14,398 bases of DNA from Candidatus Zhuqueibacterota bacterium (GCA_016783505.1 JADHWK010000055.1:1-14398); one strand, 5' to 3'. Shown: positions 6,836 through 14,148, counted from the first letter of the stretch. Notes: generated from the letters alone by a model not told the origin. Made by a program: numbers and translations.

Positions 6836-9202
6836 GTGTGGGTTCCAGAAAAAGTTTACCGGGGGTTGGATTTCGATTGGGTGCGGGCCCAGGTGGCCGC
6901 CCAGGCGACCTCACCCCAGGGAAGGGAAAGGGCGCTAGCCATGAAGACCCTTCCCGACTTGAACGAAGTTACTCGAGAGCTGTCCTGTACATTAGAGATG
7001 CAAAAACTATTGGGTTCGGGGGAACATTTTCCCATTGCCGGGGCCCAAGATTTAGGACCGGCGTTGAGAAGGGCAGCGGTGGCCGGTTCAAAGCTGGAAC
7101 CCGGTCAGTTGTTGGCCATCGCCGCCACCTTAAGGGTGGGCCAGACCCTCCGGAGGCAAGGTAGAAAACTTAGGGAATCTTACCCCCATATCGGTGATAT
7201 CATCGGTGCCCTGGCCGATCAGAAGGAGCTCCTTGATCGCATTGACAAGACCCTGGATCAGGCCGAGAAACTGAAGGATGAGGCTAGTCCGGAGCTTAAG
7301 CGCCTGAGGCGGCATCAGGGCCGGGTCAGGGCCGGACTGGAGGCCCGCTTGAACGCCTTAGCCGATGATTTGACCAGGCAGGGTTACCTGCAGGAGAGGG
7401 TCGTCACTATCCGAAACGGCAGGCTTGTCCTACCGGTCAAGAGCGAACATCGGCGCCGCCTGCCCGGTGTGCTCCACGATCAATCAGCCACCGGGGCCAC
7501 CAGCTTCATCGAGCCGTTGGAAACCTTAGAGCAGGGCAATCAGCTCAGGCACTTGACGGTGGCCATCACCGCCGAAGAGGATAGAATTCTGCGATCCCTT
7601 ACGGGTGCCATCCGCCAGCACTTATTCCCCATACAAAAAAATGTGGACCTTTTGGGAAGGCTTGATTTTATCTACGCAAAGGCCCGGTTCGCCAACCGGA
7701 TTGGGGCCCAGCCCCCGATCCTTAAGGGTAATGGTCCCCTAAGGATTAAGGGGGGAAGACATCCGTTGCTGTGGTCAAAAATTGGGGAAGGGGTGGTTCC
7801 CTTAGACCTGGAGGTCGAAGATGGGGTGGGGGCGGTGCTCATCACCGGACCCAACGCCGGGGGGAAGACGGTGGCCATAAAGACGGTAGGGCTGTTGGTT
7901 CTAATGGCCGCCAGCGGTCTCCCCATCCCCGCCCATCCCTCCTCTTACATCCCCCCCTTCAATGGCCTTTTCGTCCACCTCGGGGACGAACAATCAATTG
8001 AGGAAGATCTGTCCACGTTTACCTCCCACGTTATTAACCTCAAGGAGATGTTGGGGCTCCCCGCGGGGAAGAATTTAATCCTCATTGATGAGATTGGCAC
8101 CGGGACCGACCCCGAGGCGGGGGCAGCGCTGGCCCAGGCTGTTTTAGAAAAACTGCTCCAAACGGGGAGTCTGACCATCGCTTCTACCCATCACGCCCGC
8201 CTGAAGGCCTTTGCCGCCAGTCAGGAAGGGATAGTGAATGGAGCGATGGAATTCGATGCGGTCAGTTTAAAACCTACCTATCGCTTCCAACTGGGTCTAC
8301 CAGGGGGGAGTCATACCTTTGAAATTTCGGAACGGGTGGGCCTGGACCCGGTGGTAGTGGGGCGGGCCAGGCACTTTTTGGGCCGCCAGCAGGGCTACGT
8401 GGAGGACCTTATTGGTGACCTGGAAAAGAAAAGGCAACACTATGAGGGGCTGGGGGCTGGGCTTTCCCGGAAACAAAGCGAGCTGGAAGGGTTGGTAAAG
8501 TTGTATCGGGAGAGGCTGAAGGAGCTCGAAAGGGAAACAGAAGTTATTAAAAGGAAGGCTGTAGAGGAGGCGCAATTCATCCTCGCCGAAGTCAACCGTC
8601 GGGTGGAAGGGGTGATCAAGAATATTAAGGAAAAGTCGGCCAGTCGAGAGAGTATCCAACGGGCGAAGCAGTCCATCTCTGCAGTCAAACATGAAATAGA
8701 GAACCAAGAGAAAGCCCTGAAAAGGGAGAAAAGCAACCTTTCCCGGGATCAGAGGGTAGAAATTGGGGATTGGGTTCGGGTGGAGGAGTGGGGAGAGCCC
8801 GGCCGCATCCTGGCCTTAGATGGAAAGAAAGCCCTGGTGGAGGTGGGGTCGGTGAAGGTCTGGGTAGGTAGGGGCAAAATTTTGGACCGAACGGTGGGGG
8901 CCGATTCCATCCCGGCAGGGGTTCCAAAGCCTTTGGGAATCTTGCTGGAGACCCTGGCCGTATCCCCCCAGATCAACCTGCGGAGACTGACCTTTGATGA
9001 GGCCCGGGATCGGCTGGAAAAATACCTGAACGACTCCCTGTTGGCGGGGTTAGAGAAAGTCTGTATTATTCACGGGAAGGGAACCGGAGCCCTGCGGGAG
9101 AAGGTAGGTTCGTATCTGAAATCCCATCCCCTGGTGAAAGATACCCGGCCAGGTGGGTTAGGAGAGGGGGACGCTGGGGTGACTATTGTTACCTTGCGAT
9201 AA
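6836..9202 (+). CDS. mutS2: MutS2-family ATPase with C-terminal Smr domain
   Basis: A 788-residue MutS2 homologue. The family lacks the mismatch-recognition domain of MutS; members are linked to suppression of homologous recombination and to rescue of collided ribosomes. Visible parts are the N-terminal core/clamp region with GATSFIEPLETLEQGNQLR (around 225), Walker A GPNAGGKT (338-345), ED-LSTFTSHV, Walker B LILIDEIGTGTDP (around 412-424), the switch STHHARLK, and an invariant LGLPGGSHTFEI-like stretch. A long coiled coil follows (about 520-640), then a KOW-like linker (DWVRVEEWGEPGRIL), and the Smr domain (about 712-788) with HGKGTGALR (746-754). The usual LDLRG motif at the start of Smr reads INLRR here, losing the conserved Asp and Gly. 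The GTG start is preceded by AAGGTGGA at short spacing. The toxin gene starts 14 bp after the stop. Confidence 0.95.
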   Translation: MWVPEKVYRGLDFDWVRAQVAAQATSPQGRERALAMKTLPDLNEVTRELSCTLEMQKLLGSGEHFPIAGAQDLGPALRRAAVAGSKLEPGQLLAIAATLRVGQTLRRQGRKLRESYPHIGDIIGALADQKELLDRIDKTLDQAEKLKDEASPELKRLRRHQGRVRAGLEARLNALADDLTRQGYLQERVVTIRNGRLVLPVKSEHRRRLPGVLHDQSATGATSFIEPLETLEQGNQLRHLTVAITAEEDRILRSLTGAIRQHLFPIQKNVDLLGRLDFIYAKARFANRIGAQPPILKGNGPLRIKGGRHPLLWSKIGEGVVPLDLEVEDGVGAVLITGPNAGGKTVAIKTVGLLVLMAASGLPIPAHPSSYIPPFNGLFVHLGDEQSIEEDLSTFTSHVINLKEMLGLPAGKNLILIDEIGTGTDPEAGAALAQAVLEKLLQTGSLTIASTHHARLKAFAASQEGIVNGAMEFDAVSLKPTYRFQLGLPGGSHTFEISERVGLDPVVVGRARHFLGRQQGYVEDLIGDLEKKRQHYEGLGAGLSRKQSELEGLVKLYRERLKELERETEVIKRKAVEEAQFILAEVNRRVEGVIKNIKEKSASRESIQRAKQSISAVKHEIENQEKALKREKSNLSRDQRVEIGDWVRVEEWGEPGRILALDGKKALVEVGSVKVWVGRGKILDRTVGADSIPAGVPKPLGILLETLAVSPQINLRRLTFDEARDRLEKYLNDSLLAGLEKVCIIHGKGTGALREKVGSYLKSHPLVKDTRPGGLGEGDAGVTIVTLR

Positions 9203-9216
9203 ATACGTGAAGATGG

Positions 9217-9681
9217 ATGAAGACGAAAAGAAAAATGAGAACGTATCTGGACACCTCTGTTATCTCAGCACTGTTTGATGATAAAAATCCGGAGAGGAAA
9301 TCCCTTACAGAGGCCTTTTTCAAGGAGATGGAATATTTTGAGACTTTCATCTCCGAAATTACGGTTGCTGAGATTGAACGTACTCCTGATGTGGAGCTCC
9401 GAAATAAGATGAGAGAGGCGATATCGCGATTTCCAATACTCTCTCTAACCGATGATGTAGAATGGTTGGCAGAGGAATATGTTCGTTATGGCGTAGTTCC
9501 AGAAGGTTATCCCGAAGATGCTTACCATATCGCTATCGCTGTTATAAATGAGCTGGATTATCTTCTAAGTTGGAACTTCAAACATATTGTAAGAAGGAAA
9601 ACAAGAGACATAGTAAGGATGGTAAATACTTTAAATAGACTAAGGCAAATAGAAATTATAACACCAGCAGAGTTGCTATAG
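9217..9681 (+). CDS. PIN-domain ribonuclease, probable type II toxin
   Basis: A 154-residue PIN-domain protein of VapC type, expected to be a Mg2+-dependent RNase. Acidic active-site residues are in the usual order: Asp12 (YLDTSVISAL), Glu52 (ITVAEIER) and Asp101 (PEDAYHIAIA), followed by DYLLSWNFKHI (114-124), the usual strand after the fourth position. The C-terminus ITPAELL is also common in this group. Start choice: ATG 9217 lies shortly after GAAG; ATG 9235 gives MRTYLDTS, a common start for relatives, but has a poor ribosome-binding site. The small gene beginning 10 bp downstream is the likely antitoxin, giving toxin-first order, the reverse of classical vapBC. Codons are visibly richer in A and T than in mutS2 or dnaG, which fits acquisition by transfer. 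PIN fold is sure; toxin role is inferred from pairing. Confidence 0.85.
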   Translation: MKTKRKMRTYLDTSVISALFDDKNPERKSLTEAFFKEMEYFETFISEITVAEIERTPDVELRNKMREAISRFPILSLTDDVEWLAEEYVRYGVVPEGYPEDAYHIAIAVINELDYLLSWNFKHIVRRKTRDIVRMVNTLNRLRQIEIITPAELL

Positions 9682-9691
9682 GAGGGGAAGT

Positions 9692-9880
9692 ATGAACAAG
9701 ATCAAAGAAAAAGATATCGAAGAAATAAAGAAGATGGTGAAAGAGGAGTTCCCAGACGATCCGGCTTTACAGCAAGTTCATATTGCGAGGAAAATCATTG
9801 CTAAAGAAGCGGAACTTGAAGGAGCAAGTTTTTTTGAATACGTCAAATCGATGGGAAAACGGGTTAAAGATTTCAAATGA
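9692..9880 (+). CDS. Small helical protein, putative antitoxin
   Basis: A 62-residue, highly charged, predicted all-helical protein containing DIEEIKKMVKEEFP and HIARKIIAKEAELE. The ATG is preceded by TAGGAGGGG at ideal spacing (9680-9688); that sequence overlaps the toxin stop codon, so the two are almost certainly translated from one transcript. I cannot place it in a known antitoxin family: it shows no ribbon-helix-helix, AbrB, Phd or HTH signature. Its assignment rests on size, charge, tight coupling to the PIN gene and shared AT-rich composition. If it does not bind DNA, the pair may lack the usual operator autoregulation. The 191 bp from its stop to dnaG holds no gene. Confidence 0.7.
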   Translation: MNKIKEKDIEEIKKMVKEEFPDDPALQQVHIARKIIAKEAELEGASFFEYVKSMGKRVKDFK

Positions 9881-10071
9881 AAGAGGGGTGTATTACATAC
9901 GAAGCCAAAGTCGGGTAAAAAATCTTCTCCTTTCCTACAGTAGATATGGGATCATCCATAAGAATCCATGGCAACAGTTATGGCAGGGAAGACAATCTCC
10001 CTGATGAACTGAGGTATTAAATTTAGGTTAAATGGGATTAGGATCGCTGTTTGCCCGGAGTTTAAAACGAT

Positions 10072-11865
10072 ATGGCTTGGGGAATTCCGCAGGATAAAAT
10101 TGAAGAGGTGCGGGGGGCCACCGACATCGTTGATCTGATCTCCGGCTATCTCAGCTTGAAACGACGGGGAAAGAACTATTTTGGTCTCTGTCCCTTTCAT
10201 CAGGAGAAGACCCCCTCCTTTGCCGTCAACCCGGAAAAGGGTATTTACCACTGCTTCGGGTGCGGAGCCGGGGGGAATGTCTTTTCCTTTCTAATGGAAC
10301 ATGAGAAAATCAGCTTTCCCGAGGCGGTGCGGCTTTTAGCCCAACGGTCCCATATTGAATTGCCCCCCGAACGCAAGCCGGACGAGGGGTCAAAGGAGAA
10401 CGACATTTTATTCCCTGTGAATGAGATGGCGGCCCAGTTTTTTCAGCAGGAGTTAAAGAAACATCCCCGGGTTCAGGCATATCTTGAGGGTCGGGGCTAC
10501 TCCGGGGAGATTGTGGAGACTTTCCGGATTGGATACTCCCCGCCGGGGTGGGACAATCTGTTAAACTTTGCGGCTAAACAGGGGATCAAAACCCGACTGC
10601 TCCTCCGGTTGGGATTGGCTGTTCAGAAGGAGGGAAGCGACCGCGTCTACGATCGCTTTCGGGAACGGCTGATGTTTCCCATTTTGAACCTCTCCGGCCG
10701 GGTAGCCGGGTTCGGCGGCCGCAACTTGGCCGAAGGAGAAGATATTCCCAAATACCTCAATTCCCCAGAAAGCTCCATCTATCAAAAAGGGAGCCTCTTA
10801 TATGGGTTATATCATAATCGGGATGGGATCCGGCGGGAGGAGATGGCCCTGATAGTTGAGGGATATACCGACCTTTTATGTTTGGTCCAGTACGGGATTG
10901 GGAACGCGGTGGCCACCCTGGGGACGGCGTTAACGGAGAGGCAGGCCTTGCTCCTTAAACGATACACAAGCCGGGTGGGCTTGGTCTTTGACGCCGATTC
11001 AGCCGGGGCCGAGGCCGCCCTGCGGGGGGGTGAGGTTTTAGTCACCCAGGGGCTGGGGGTCTTTGTGGTCACCCTACCCCAGGGGGAGGACCCGGACAGC
11101 TTTTTGGTATCCAAGGGGGAAAAGGCCTTCCGGAAACGAATTGAGAAACCCCCCCCCCTGCTCGACTTTATGATTCAAACCCACAAAGCGAGGGGAGGGC
11201 TGAACGATGTCCATCAGAAGTCCGAGACGATCCGTTCCATGCTGAGCTGGATAGGCCGCGTCAGGGATGGGGTGAAGCGGAACCTCATCCTGAAGGAACT
11301 GTCGGAAAAGGTGGGGCTGGCCGAGGATGTGCTGGCTTCAGCGATGGGGAAAATGAGGACACGGATCAGTCTGCCTGAAGGGGTGAGGGGCTCCCCGGAG
11401 GCGGGGGTTGTCTTTCCCCCCCAGCATTCGGCCGAAAGGGATTTGGTAAAGGTCCTCATTAGAGAAGAGGGGTTGAGAAAATTTATCTTCCGATATATCA
11501 AAGTGAGGGATTTTCAGAATCCCCTGCTGAAGGAGATCGCCCGCTGGATCCTTAAGGAGGTGAAGGCGGGTCGGGCTTTCACCCCGGTGCAATTGATGGA
11601 TGGGATGCCCGCTCAGGGGGTGAGCCGCTTCATCGCCGCCTTAGAATCCGATCCCTCCTTCCCGGCGGTGGAGGGCAGGAAGCTGGCCCGTGACTACATT
11701 ATCAAGATCAAGACCGCCCGTATCGAAGAGCAGATTGAGGATGTGCGCCAGGCGATTCGGGAGGCCGAGCAACAGGGCCAGGATGTTTCTCCCTTGAACC
11801 GACAGTTCGATGAATTGGAAACGCTTAAAAAGAAGATAGTATCGGGCAGCCTTTTCAGGGACTAA
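10072..11865 (+). CDS. dnaG: DNA primase DnaG
   Basis: Synthesises RNA primers for lagging-strand replication and works with the replicative helicase. At 597 residues it is a normal full-length primase. The N-terminal zinc-binding domain has ligands Cys40, His43, Cys61 and Cys64 (CPFHQEKTPSF...YHCFGCGAGG). The catalytic core contains RFRERLMFPI and the acidic YLNSPES region. The TOPRIM centre has Glu263 (VEGYTD) and Asp307/Asp309 (FDADSAG). The C-terminal part (about 445-597) is helical and charged, as expected for the helicase-interaction domain. The ATG has CCGGAG about 11 bases upstream. In E. coli dnaG lies between rpsU and rpoD; here a toxin pair and mutS2 precede it and a tRNA gene with its own promoter follows 69 bp later, with no rpoD. 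Confidence 0.98.
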   Translation: MAWGIPQDKIEEVRGATDIVDLISGYLSLKRRGKNYFGLCPFHQEKTPSFAVNPEKGIYHCFGCGAGGNVFSFLMEHEKISFPEAVRLLAQRSHIELPPERKPDEGSKENDILFPVNEMAAQFFQQELKKHPRVQAYLEGRGYSGEIVETFRIGYSPPGWDNLLNFAAKQGIKTRLLLRLGLAVQKEGSDRVYDRFRERLMFPILNLSGRVAGFGGRNLAEGEDIPKYLNSPESSIYQKGSLLYGLYHNRDGIRREEMALIVEGYTDLLCLVQYGIGNAVATLGTALTERQALLLKRYTSRVGLVFDADSAGAEAALRGGEVLVTQGLGVFVVTLPQGEDPDSFLVSKGEKAFRKRIEKPPPLLDFMIQTHKARGGLNDVHQKSETIRSMLSWIGRVRDGVKRNLILKELSEKVGLAEDVLASAMGKMRTRISLPEGVRGSPEAGVVFPPQHSAERDLVKVLIREEGLRKFIFRYIKVRDFQNPLLKEIARWILKEVKAGRAFTPVQLMDGMPAQGVSRFIAALESDPSFPAVEGRKLARDYIIKIKTARIEEQIEDVRQAIREAEQQGQDVSPLNRQFDELETLKKKIVSGSLFRD

Positions 11866-11878
11866 TTGTTATTTTTGA

Positions 11879-11907
11879 TTGACAAAGTCCCGATTTATTA
11901 TTATATT
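11879..11907 (+). promoter_or_regulatory. Sigma70-type promoter of the tRNA gene
   Basis: Perfect TTGACA (11879-11884), a 17-bp spacer and TATATT (11902-11907) place the transcription start near 11914, about 21 bases before the tRNA. It lies in the spacer after dnaG. The sequence from the -10 box on (TATATTTAGTTG) is identical to the rpsU promoter. Confidence 0.85.
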
Positions 11908-11934
11908 TAGTTGGGATTTTAAGTTTTATGCTCT

Positions 11935-12008
11935 GGGCCCATAGCTCAGCTGGTTAGAGCATCCGACTCATAATCGGACGGTCCCAGGTTCGAATCCTGG
12001 TGGGCCCA
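11935..12008 (+). tRNA. tRNA with CAU anticodon, probably tRNA-Ile2 (lysidine-modified)
   Basis: A complete cloverleaf. The acceptor GGGCCCA (11935-11941) pairs with TGGGCCC (12001-12007); the D-arm is GCTCAGCTGGTTAGAGC; the anticodon stem TCCGA/TCGGA encloses the loop CTCATAA with anticodon CAT at 11969-11971; the T-arm is CCAGG-TTCGAAT-CCTGG. The CAU anticodon can be initiator Met, elongator Met or Ile2. The C4-G69 and C5-G68 acceptor pairs resemble the lysidine-synthetase (TilS) determinants of tRNA-Ile2, so Ile2 is preferred; elongator Met remains possible. It is not initiator-like, since it lacks the 1-72 mismatch. After discriminator A12008 the DNA reads CCT, so the CCA end is not fully encoded. 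Confidence 0.95.
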
Positions 12009-12110
12009 CCTCCTCTTTAAATATATTGATGAAACCGGGTGTACCATTGCCCTGGAATTTGCGAATGCTAAACCTTATCATCATTTTATGGGGTAACATC
12101 TTACGCATCG

Positions 12111-12143
12111 AAAAAGTGCACCGCCAATCCGGTGCACTTTTTT
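12111..12143 (+). terminator. Strong intrinsic terminator of the tRNA unit
   Basis: AAAAAGTGCACCG (12111-12123) pairs perfectly over 13 bp with CGGTGCACTTTTT (12130-12142) around the loop CCAATC and runs into T's. It lies 102 bp after the tRNA. The symmetric A/T ends could let it act in both directions, but no convergent gene is present. Confidence 0.9.
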
Positions 12144-12176
12144 ATCAATATTGTCCGTCTAATTGAGGGGAATACC

Positions 12177-12905
12177 TTGAAAGAGGTCTTGAAAACCCTG
12201 GTCAAACTTCAGGAGATTGACTCCGAGTTGATGGATTTAGAGCAGGAAAGGGGGGATCTTCCCGAATCGGTGGAAAAATTACAGACTGAGGTACAAAAGC
12301 TTTCGGTGGATTTGGAGGAGGCCGGGGCCGAGCTGACCGCCCTTCAGCGGCAGCACAGAGAAAAGGAAGGGGAGCTAAGCCTGATGAGGGACAAGTTCCA
12401 GAAATATCAAAACCAGCTTTATTCGGTTACCACCACCAGGGAATATGATGCTCTGTCCACCGAAATTGATACCCTGAAGGCAAAAATTGATGGGGAGGAG
12501 GGGGAAATTTCAGGGCTGATTGATCGGGAGGAAGATTTGGCCGAGAAAATCCAAGCCCTGGAAAAGGAACACCAGGCTTTGCAGGAGGATCTACAGGGCA
12601 AGGAAGGCGAACTCAGCGAAAGATTGTCCGAAACGGAAGACGATCTGGTGGCCCTTCAACACGAGCGGGAAAAACTGGTGGTGCGTCTCATCAAAATTGA
12701 CAGGCAACTGCTGGCCGATTACGATCGAATCCGGGCGGCCAAAAATGGGGTTGCGGTAGCCGAAATTTACAAAAGGGCCTGTGGTGGATGTTTTAAAACC
12801 CTTCCTTTGCAGAAGATCGTCGAAATTAAAAAGATGGAGAGGATCATTCTCTGTGAGGTGTGCGGCCGCATTCTGGTGCCCGAAAAGGGCGAATATCTAT
12901 CCTAA
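12177..12905 (+). CDS. Coiled-coil C4-type zinc-ribbon protein
   Basis: A 242-residue cytoplasmic protein of the bacterial 'C4-type zinc ribbon / CdsZ-like' group. Residues 1-195 form a long antiparallel-type coiled coil (LKTLVKLQEIDSELMDLEQERGD and many E/K/Q-rich heptads) with the conserved central loop QNQLYSVTTTREYDAL. The C-terminus is a zinc ribbon with CGGC (Cys202, Cys205) and CEVC (Cys226, Cys229). Homologues are widespread and often near rnhA or rnpB, but their function is poorly defined; nucleic-acid binding is only inferred. I start at TTG 12177 because GAGGGG (12165-12170) precedes it by six bases and the protein then begins MKEVLKTLVKLQEID, as in relatives. An upstream in-frame GTG at 12132 lies inside the terminator hairpin and is rejected. 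No strong promoter is seen between the terminator and the gene. Confidence 0.88.
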   Translation: MKEVLKTLVKLQEIDSELMDLEQERGDLPESVEKLQTEVQKLSVDLEEAGAELTALQRQHREKEGELSLMRDKFQKYQNQLYSVTTTREYDALSTEIDTLKAKIDGEEGEISGLIDREEDLAEKIQALEKEHQALQEDLQGKEGELSERLSETEDDLVALQHEREKLVVRLIKIDRQLLADYDRIRAAKNGVAVAEIYKRACGGCFKTLPLQKIVEIKKMERIILCEVCGRILVPEKGEYLS

Positions 12906-13229
12906 AATATTGGTTTAAGCACATATTCAGTCCTCTAACCAAATTCAGCCAGAGACGTCTGACGAAACTAATATTAAATTACTAACGAAATGAATTCTCA
13001 AGCGAACAATATAGAAAAATGGTATTCTTGATCTTGTAATTTCAAATATACAAACTCTAATTTCTAAATCCGAAACAAATTCGAATGATCAAATTCCAAA
13101 TTTCAAACGACACGACATATTTCAAATTATGACCTAATAGGTTTTGATATTAGAATTTTGGATTTTGATATTGTTTTGGATTTCGTATTTCGGATTTGTA
13201 ATAAAGAATTACTGACAAAAATATTACAG
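12906..13229. repeat. AT-rich strand-asymmetric repeat tract before rnhA
   Basis: No gene is supported here. The left half (about 13030-13115) is made of CAAATTCCAAATTTC-type words; the right half (about 13135-13205) is made of their reverse-complement type (GATTTTGATATTGTTTTGG). For example AAATCCGAAA at 13066-13075 is the exact reverse complement of TTTCGGATTT at 13188-13197. The whole could fold back as an imperfect long inverted repeat. It resembles degenerate intergenic repeats rather than a transposon, since no transposase or clear ends are seen. Confidence 0.55.
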
Positions 13230-13258
13230 CAATATCGTGAATAAATATCACGATATTG
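13230..13258. promoter_or_regulatory. 11-bp perfect inverted repeat upstream of rnhA
   Basis: CAATATCGTGA (13230-13240) and TCACGATATTG (13248-13258) pair perfectly across a 7-base loop, 31 bp before the rnhA start codon and with no T-run behind it. Operator, mRNA leader hairpin or intergenic repeat are all possible; no promoter could be fixed relative to it. Confidence 0.5.
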
Positions 13259-13289
13259 GATCGTTAAAGGCTTAAAGGGGGATATTATT

Positions 13290-13718
13290 TTGGGGAAGAA
13301 GCTTTTTATCTACCTTGATGGGGCCTCCCGGGGCAATCCGGGGGAAGCGGGCTATGGGATAGTTATAAAGGACGAGCATGGGAAGGTCCTTCACGAAATC
13401 GCCAAATATATTGGACGGGCTACCAATAATGTGGCTGAATATGAGGCCCTGCTCCGTTGTCTGGAGGAGATTGATCCTGCAAAGGGGCCCTGGCAGGATG
13501 TGGGGATGGTGACCGCTTATTCGGACAGCGAGCTTTTGGTCCGCCAGGTCCGGGGTGATTTTCGTGTCAGGAACAGGGTCCTCAAAGAGTATTTTCAGAA
13601 AATTCTCAGATTGATCAAGGGACGAGCCTATTTCTTTGAAATACAATTTATCACCAGAAAGGAGAATAAAGAAGCTGACAGGTTGGCTAACCGGGCTATT
13701 AATCTTCGGATAACATAA
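13290..13718 (+). CDS. rnhA: Ribonuclease HI-like protein
   Basis: Endonuclease that would cut the RNA strand of RNA-DNA hybrids, for example R-loops and Okazaki primers. The 142-residue protein is the single RNase H domain with all four catalytic acids: Asp10 (YLDGASRGNPG), Glu50 (TNNVAEYEAL), Asp79 (AYSDSELLVRQV) and Asp130 (ENKEADRLAN). The form, with GYGIVIKDEHGKVL and without the basic protrusion of E. coli RNase HI, matches the shorter group often named 'ribonuclease HI family' or 'reverse transcriptase-like protein'. The start is TTG 13290, eight bases after AAAGGGGG; no ATG is in frame nearby. rnpB lies about 430 bp downstream and the zinc-ribbon gene about 380 bp upstream, each behind an AT-rich repeat spacer. 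Activity is inferred from the intact active site. Confidence 0.93.
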   Translation: MGKKLFIYLDGASRGNPGEAGYGIVIKDEHGKVLHEIAKYIGRATNNVAEYEALLRCLEEIDPAKGPWQDVGMVTAYSDSELLVRQVRGDFRVRNRVLKEYFQKILRLIKGRAYFFEIQFITRKENKEADRLANRAINLRIT

Positions 13719-13896
13719 CTTCTAAGGTTCGGGTTAAATTTATAAATCACAATCTCAAAATCACAAATCACAAACAAATCCTAAATTCTAATATCCAAAT
13801 TATGGTGCTTCACGGATTATAGTTAAATAGAAAAACCAATAGGAAGCACCTGTCCATTTGTTAGAATTCTAAATAACAAATTCCAAATCACAAACA

Positions 13897-13912
13897 TCCC
13901 GAAACTTCGGGA
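13897..13912. repeat. TCCCGAA-type palindromic repeat, copy 2
   Basis: TCCCGAAACTTCGGGA, a 16-base hairpin with TCCCGAA/TTCGGGA arms, is embedded in the CAAAT-type half of the rnhA-rnpB spacer. Confidence 0.65.
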
Positions 13913-14044
13913 CCAATATATAAATTCTAAACTTGTTCACCTTTATTAATAGATTCAGTAGGATTGATGTATGAATGAAAACCATCCTCTCAACTAATTC
14001 TCTGATGATCGCATAAGCTCTTAAATCGTATTGTTTTGGATTTG

Positions 14045-14060
14045 TCCCGAAGCTTCGGGA
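14045..14060. repeat. TCCCGAA-type palindromic repeat, copy 3
   Basis: TCCCGAAGCTTCGGGA is a perfect 16-bp palindrome in the right half of the rnhA-rnpB spacer, about 100 bp before rnpB. Confidence 0.65.
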
Positions 14061-14148
14061 TTGGTCATTTGATATTGTTTGGAATTTAGTGCTTGGAATT
14101 TGAAATTTGCAAAAGTTTAGTTAGAAATCCTGAGACGTTGAATTAATG

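Larger units (their letters stand above)
13719..14144. repeat. AT-rich repeat tract between rnhA and rnpB
   Basis: No gene is supported. The left part (about 13740-13930) is rich in CAAATCACAAAC/AAATTCCAAAT words; the right part (about 14028-14110) is rich in the opposite-strand type (TTGTTTTGGATTTG, GGAATTTGAAATTTG). Each half holds one TCCCGAA-type palindrome at a similar relative position, so the tract could be an imperfect inverted repeat. A promoter for rnpB should lie near the right end, but I could not identify a convincing one. Confidence 0.55.

Noticed and set aside
8297-8976. Several opposite-strand frames within mutS2.
   Set aside because: They are low-complexity, proline- and serine-rich translations opposite a well-conserved coding region.
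9783-10004. A 73-codon frame running from inside the putative antitoxin gene toward dnaG.
   Set aside because: It overlaps the antitoxin frame, has no ribosome-binding site and resembles no protein family; the antitoxin frame has an excellent one.
12132-12176. N-terminal extension of the zinc-ribbon protein from GTG 12132.
   Set aside because: The GTG lies in the 3' arm of a 13-bp terminator hairpin and has no ribosome-binding site, while TTG 12177 has GAGGGG at ideal distance and gives the family-like N-terminus.
12906-14144. CRISPR array in the AT-rich repeat tracts.
   Set aside because: The CAAATTCC-type words are degenerate and irregularly spaced, with no constant repeat and spacer lengths and no cas genes.
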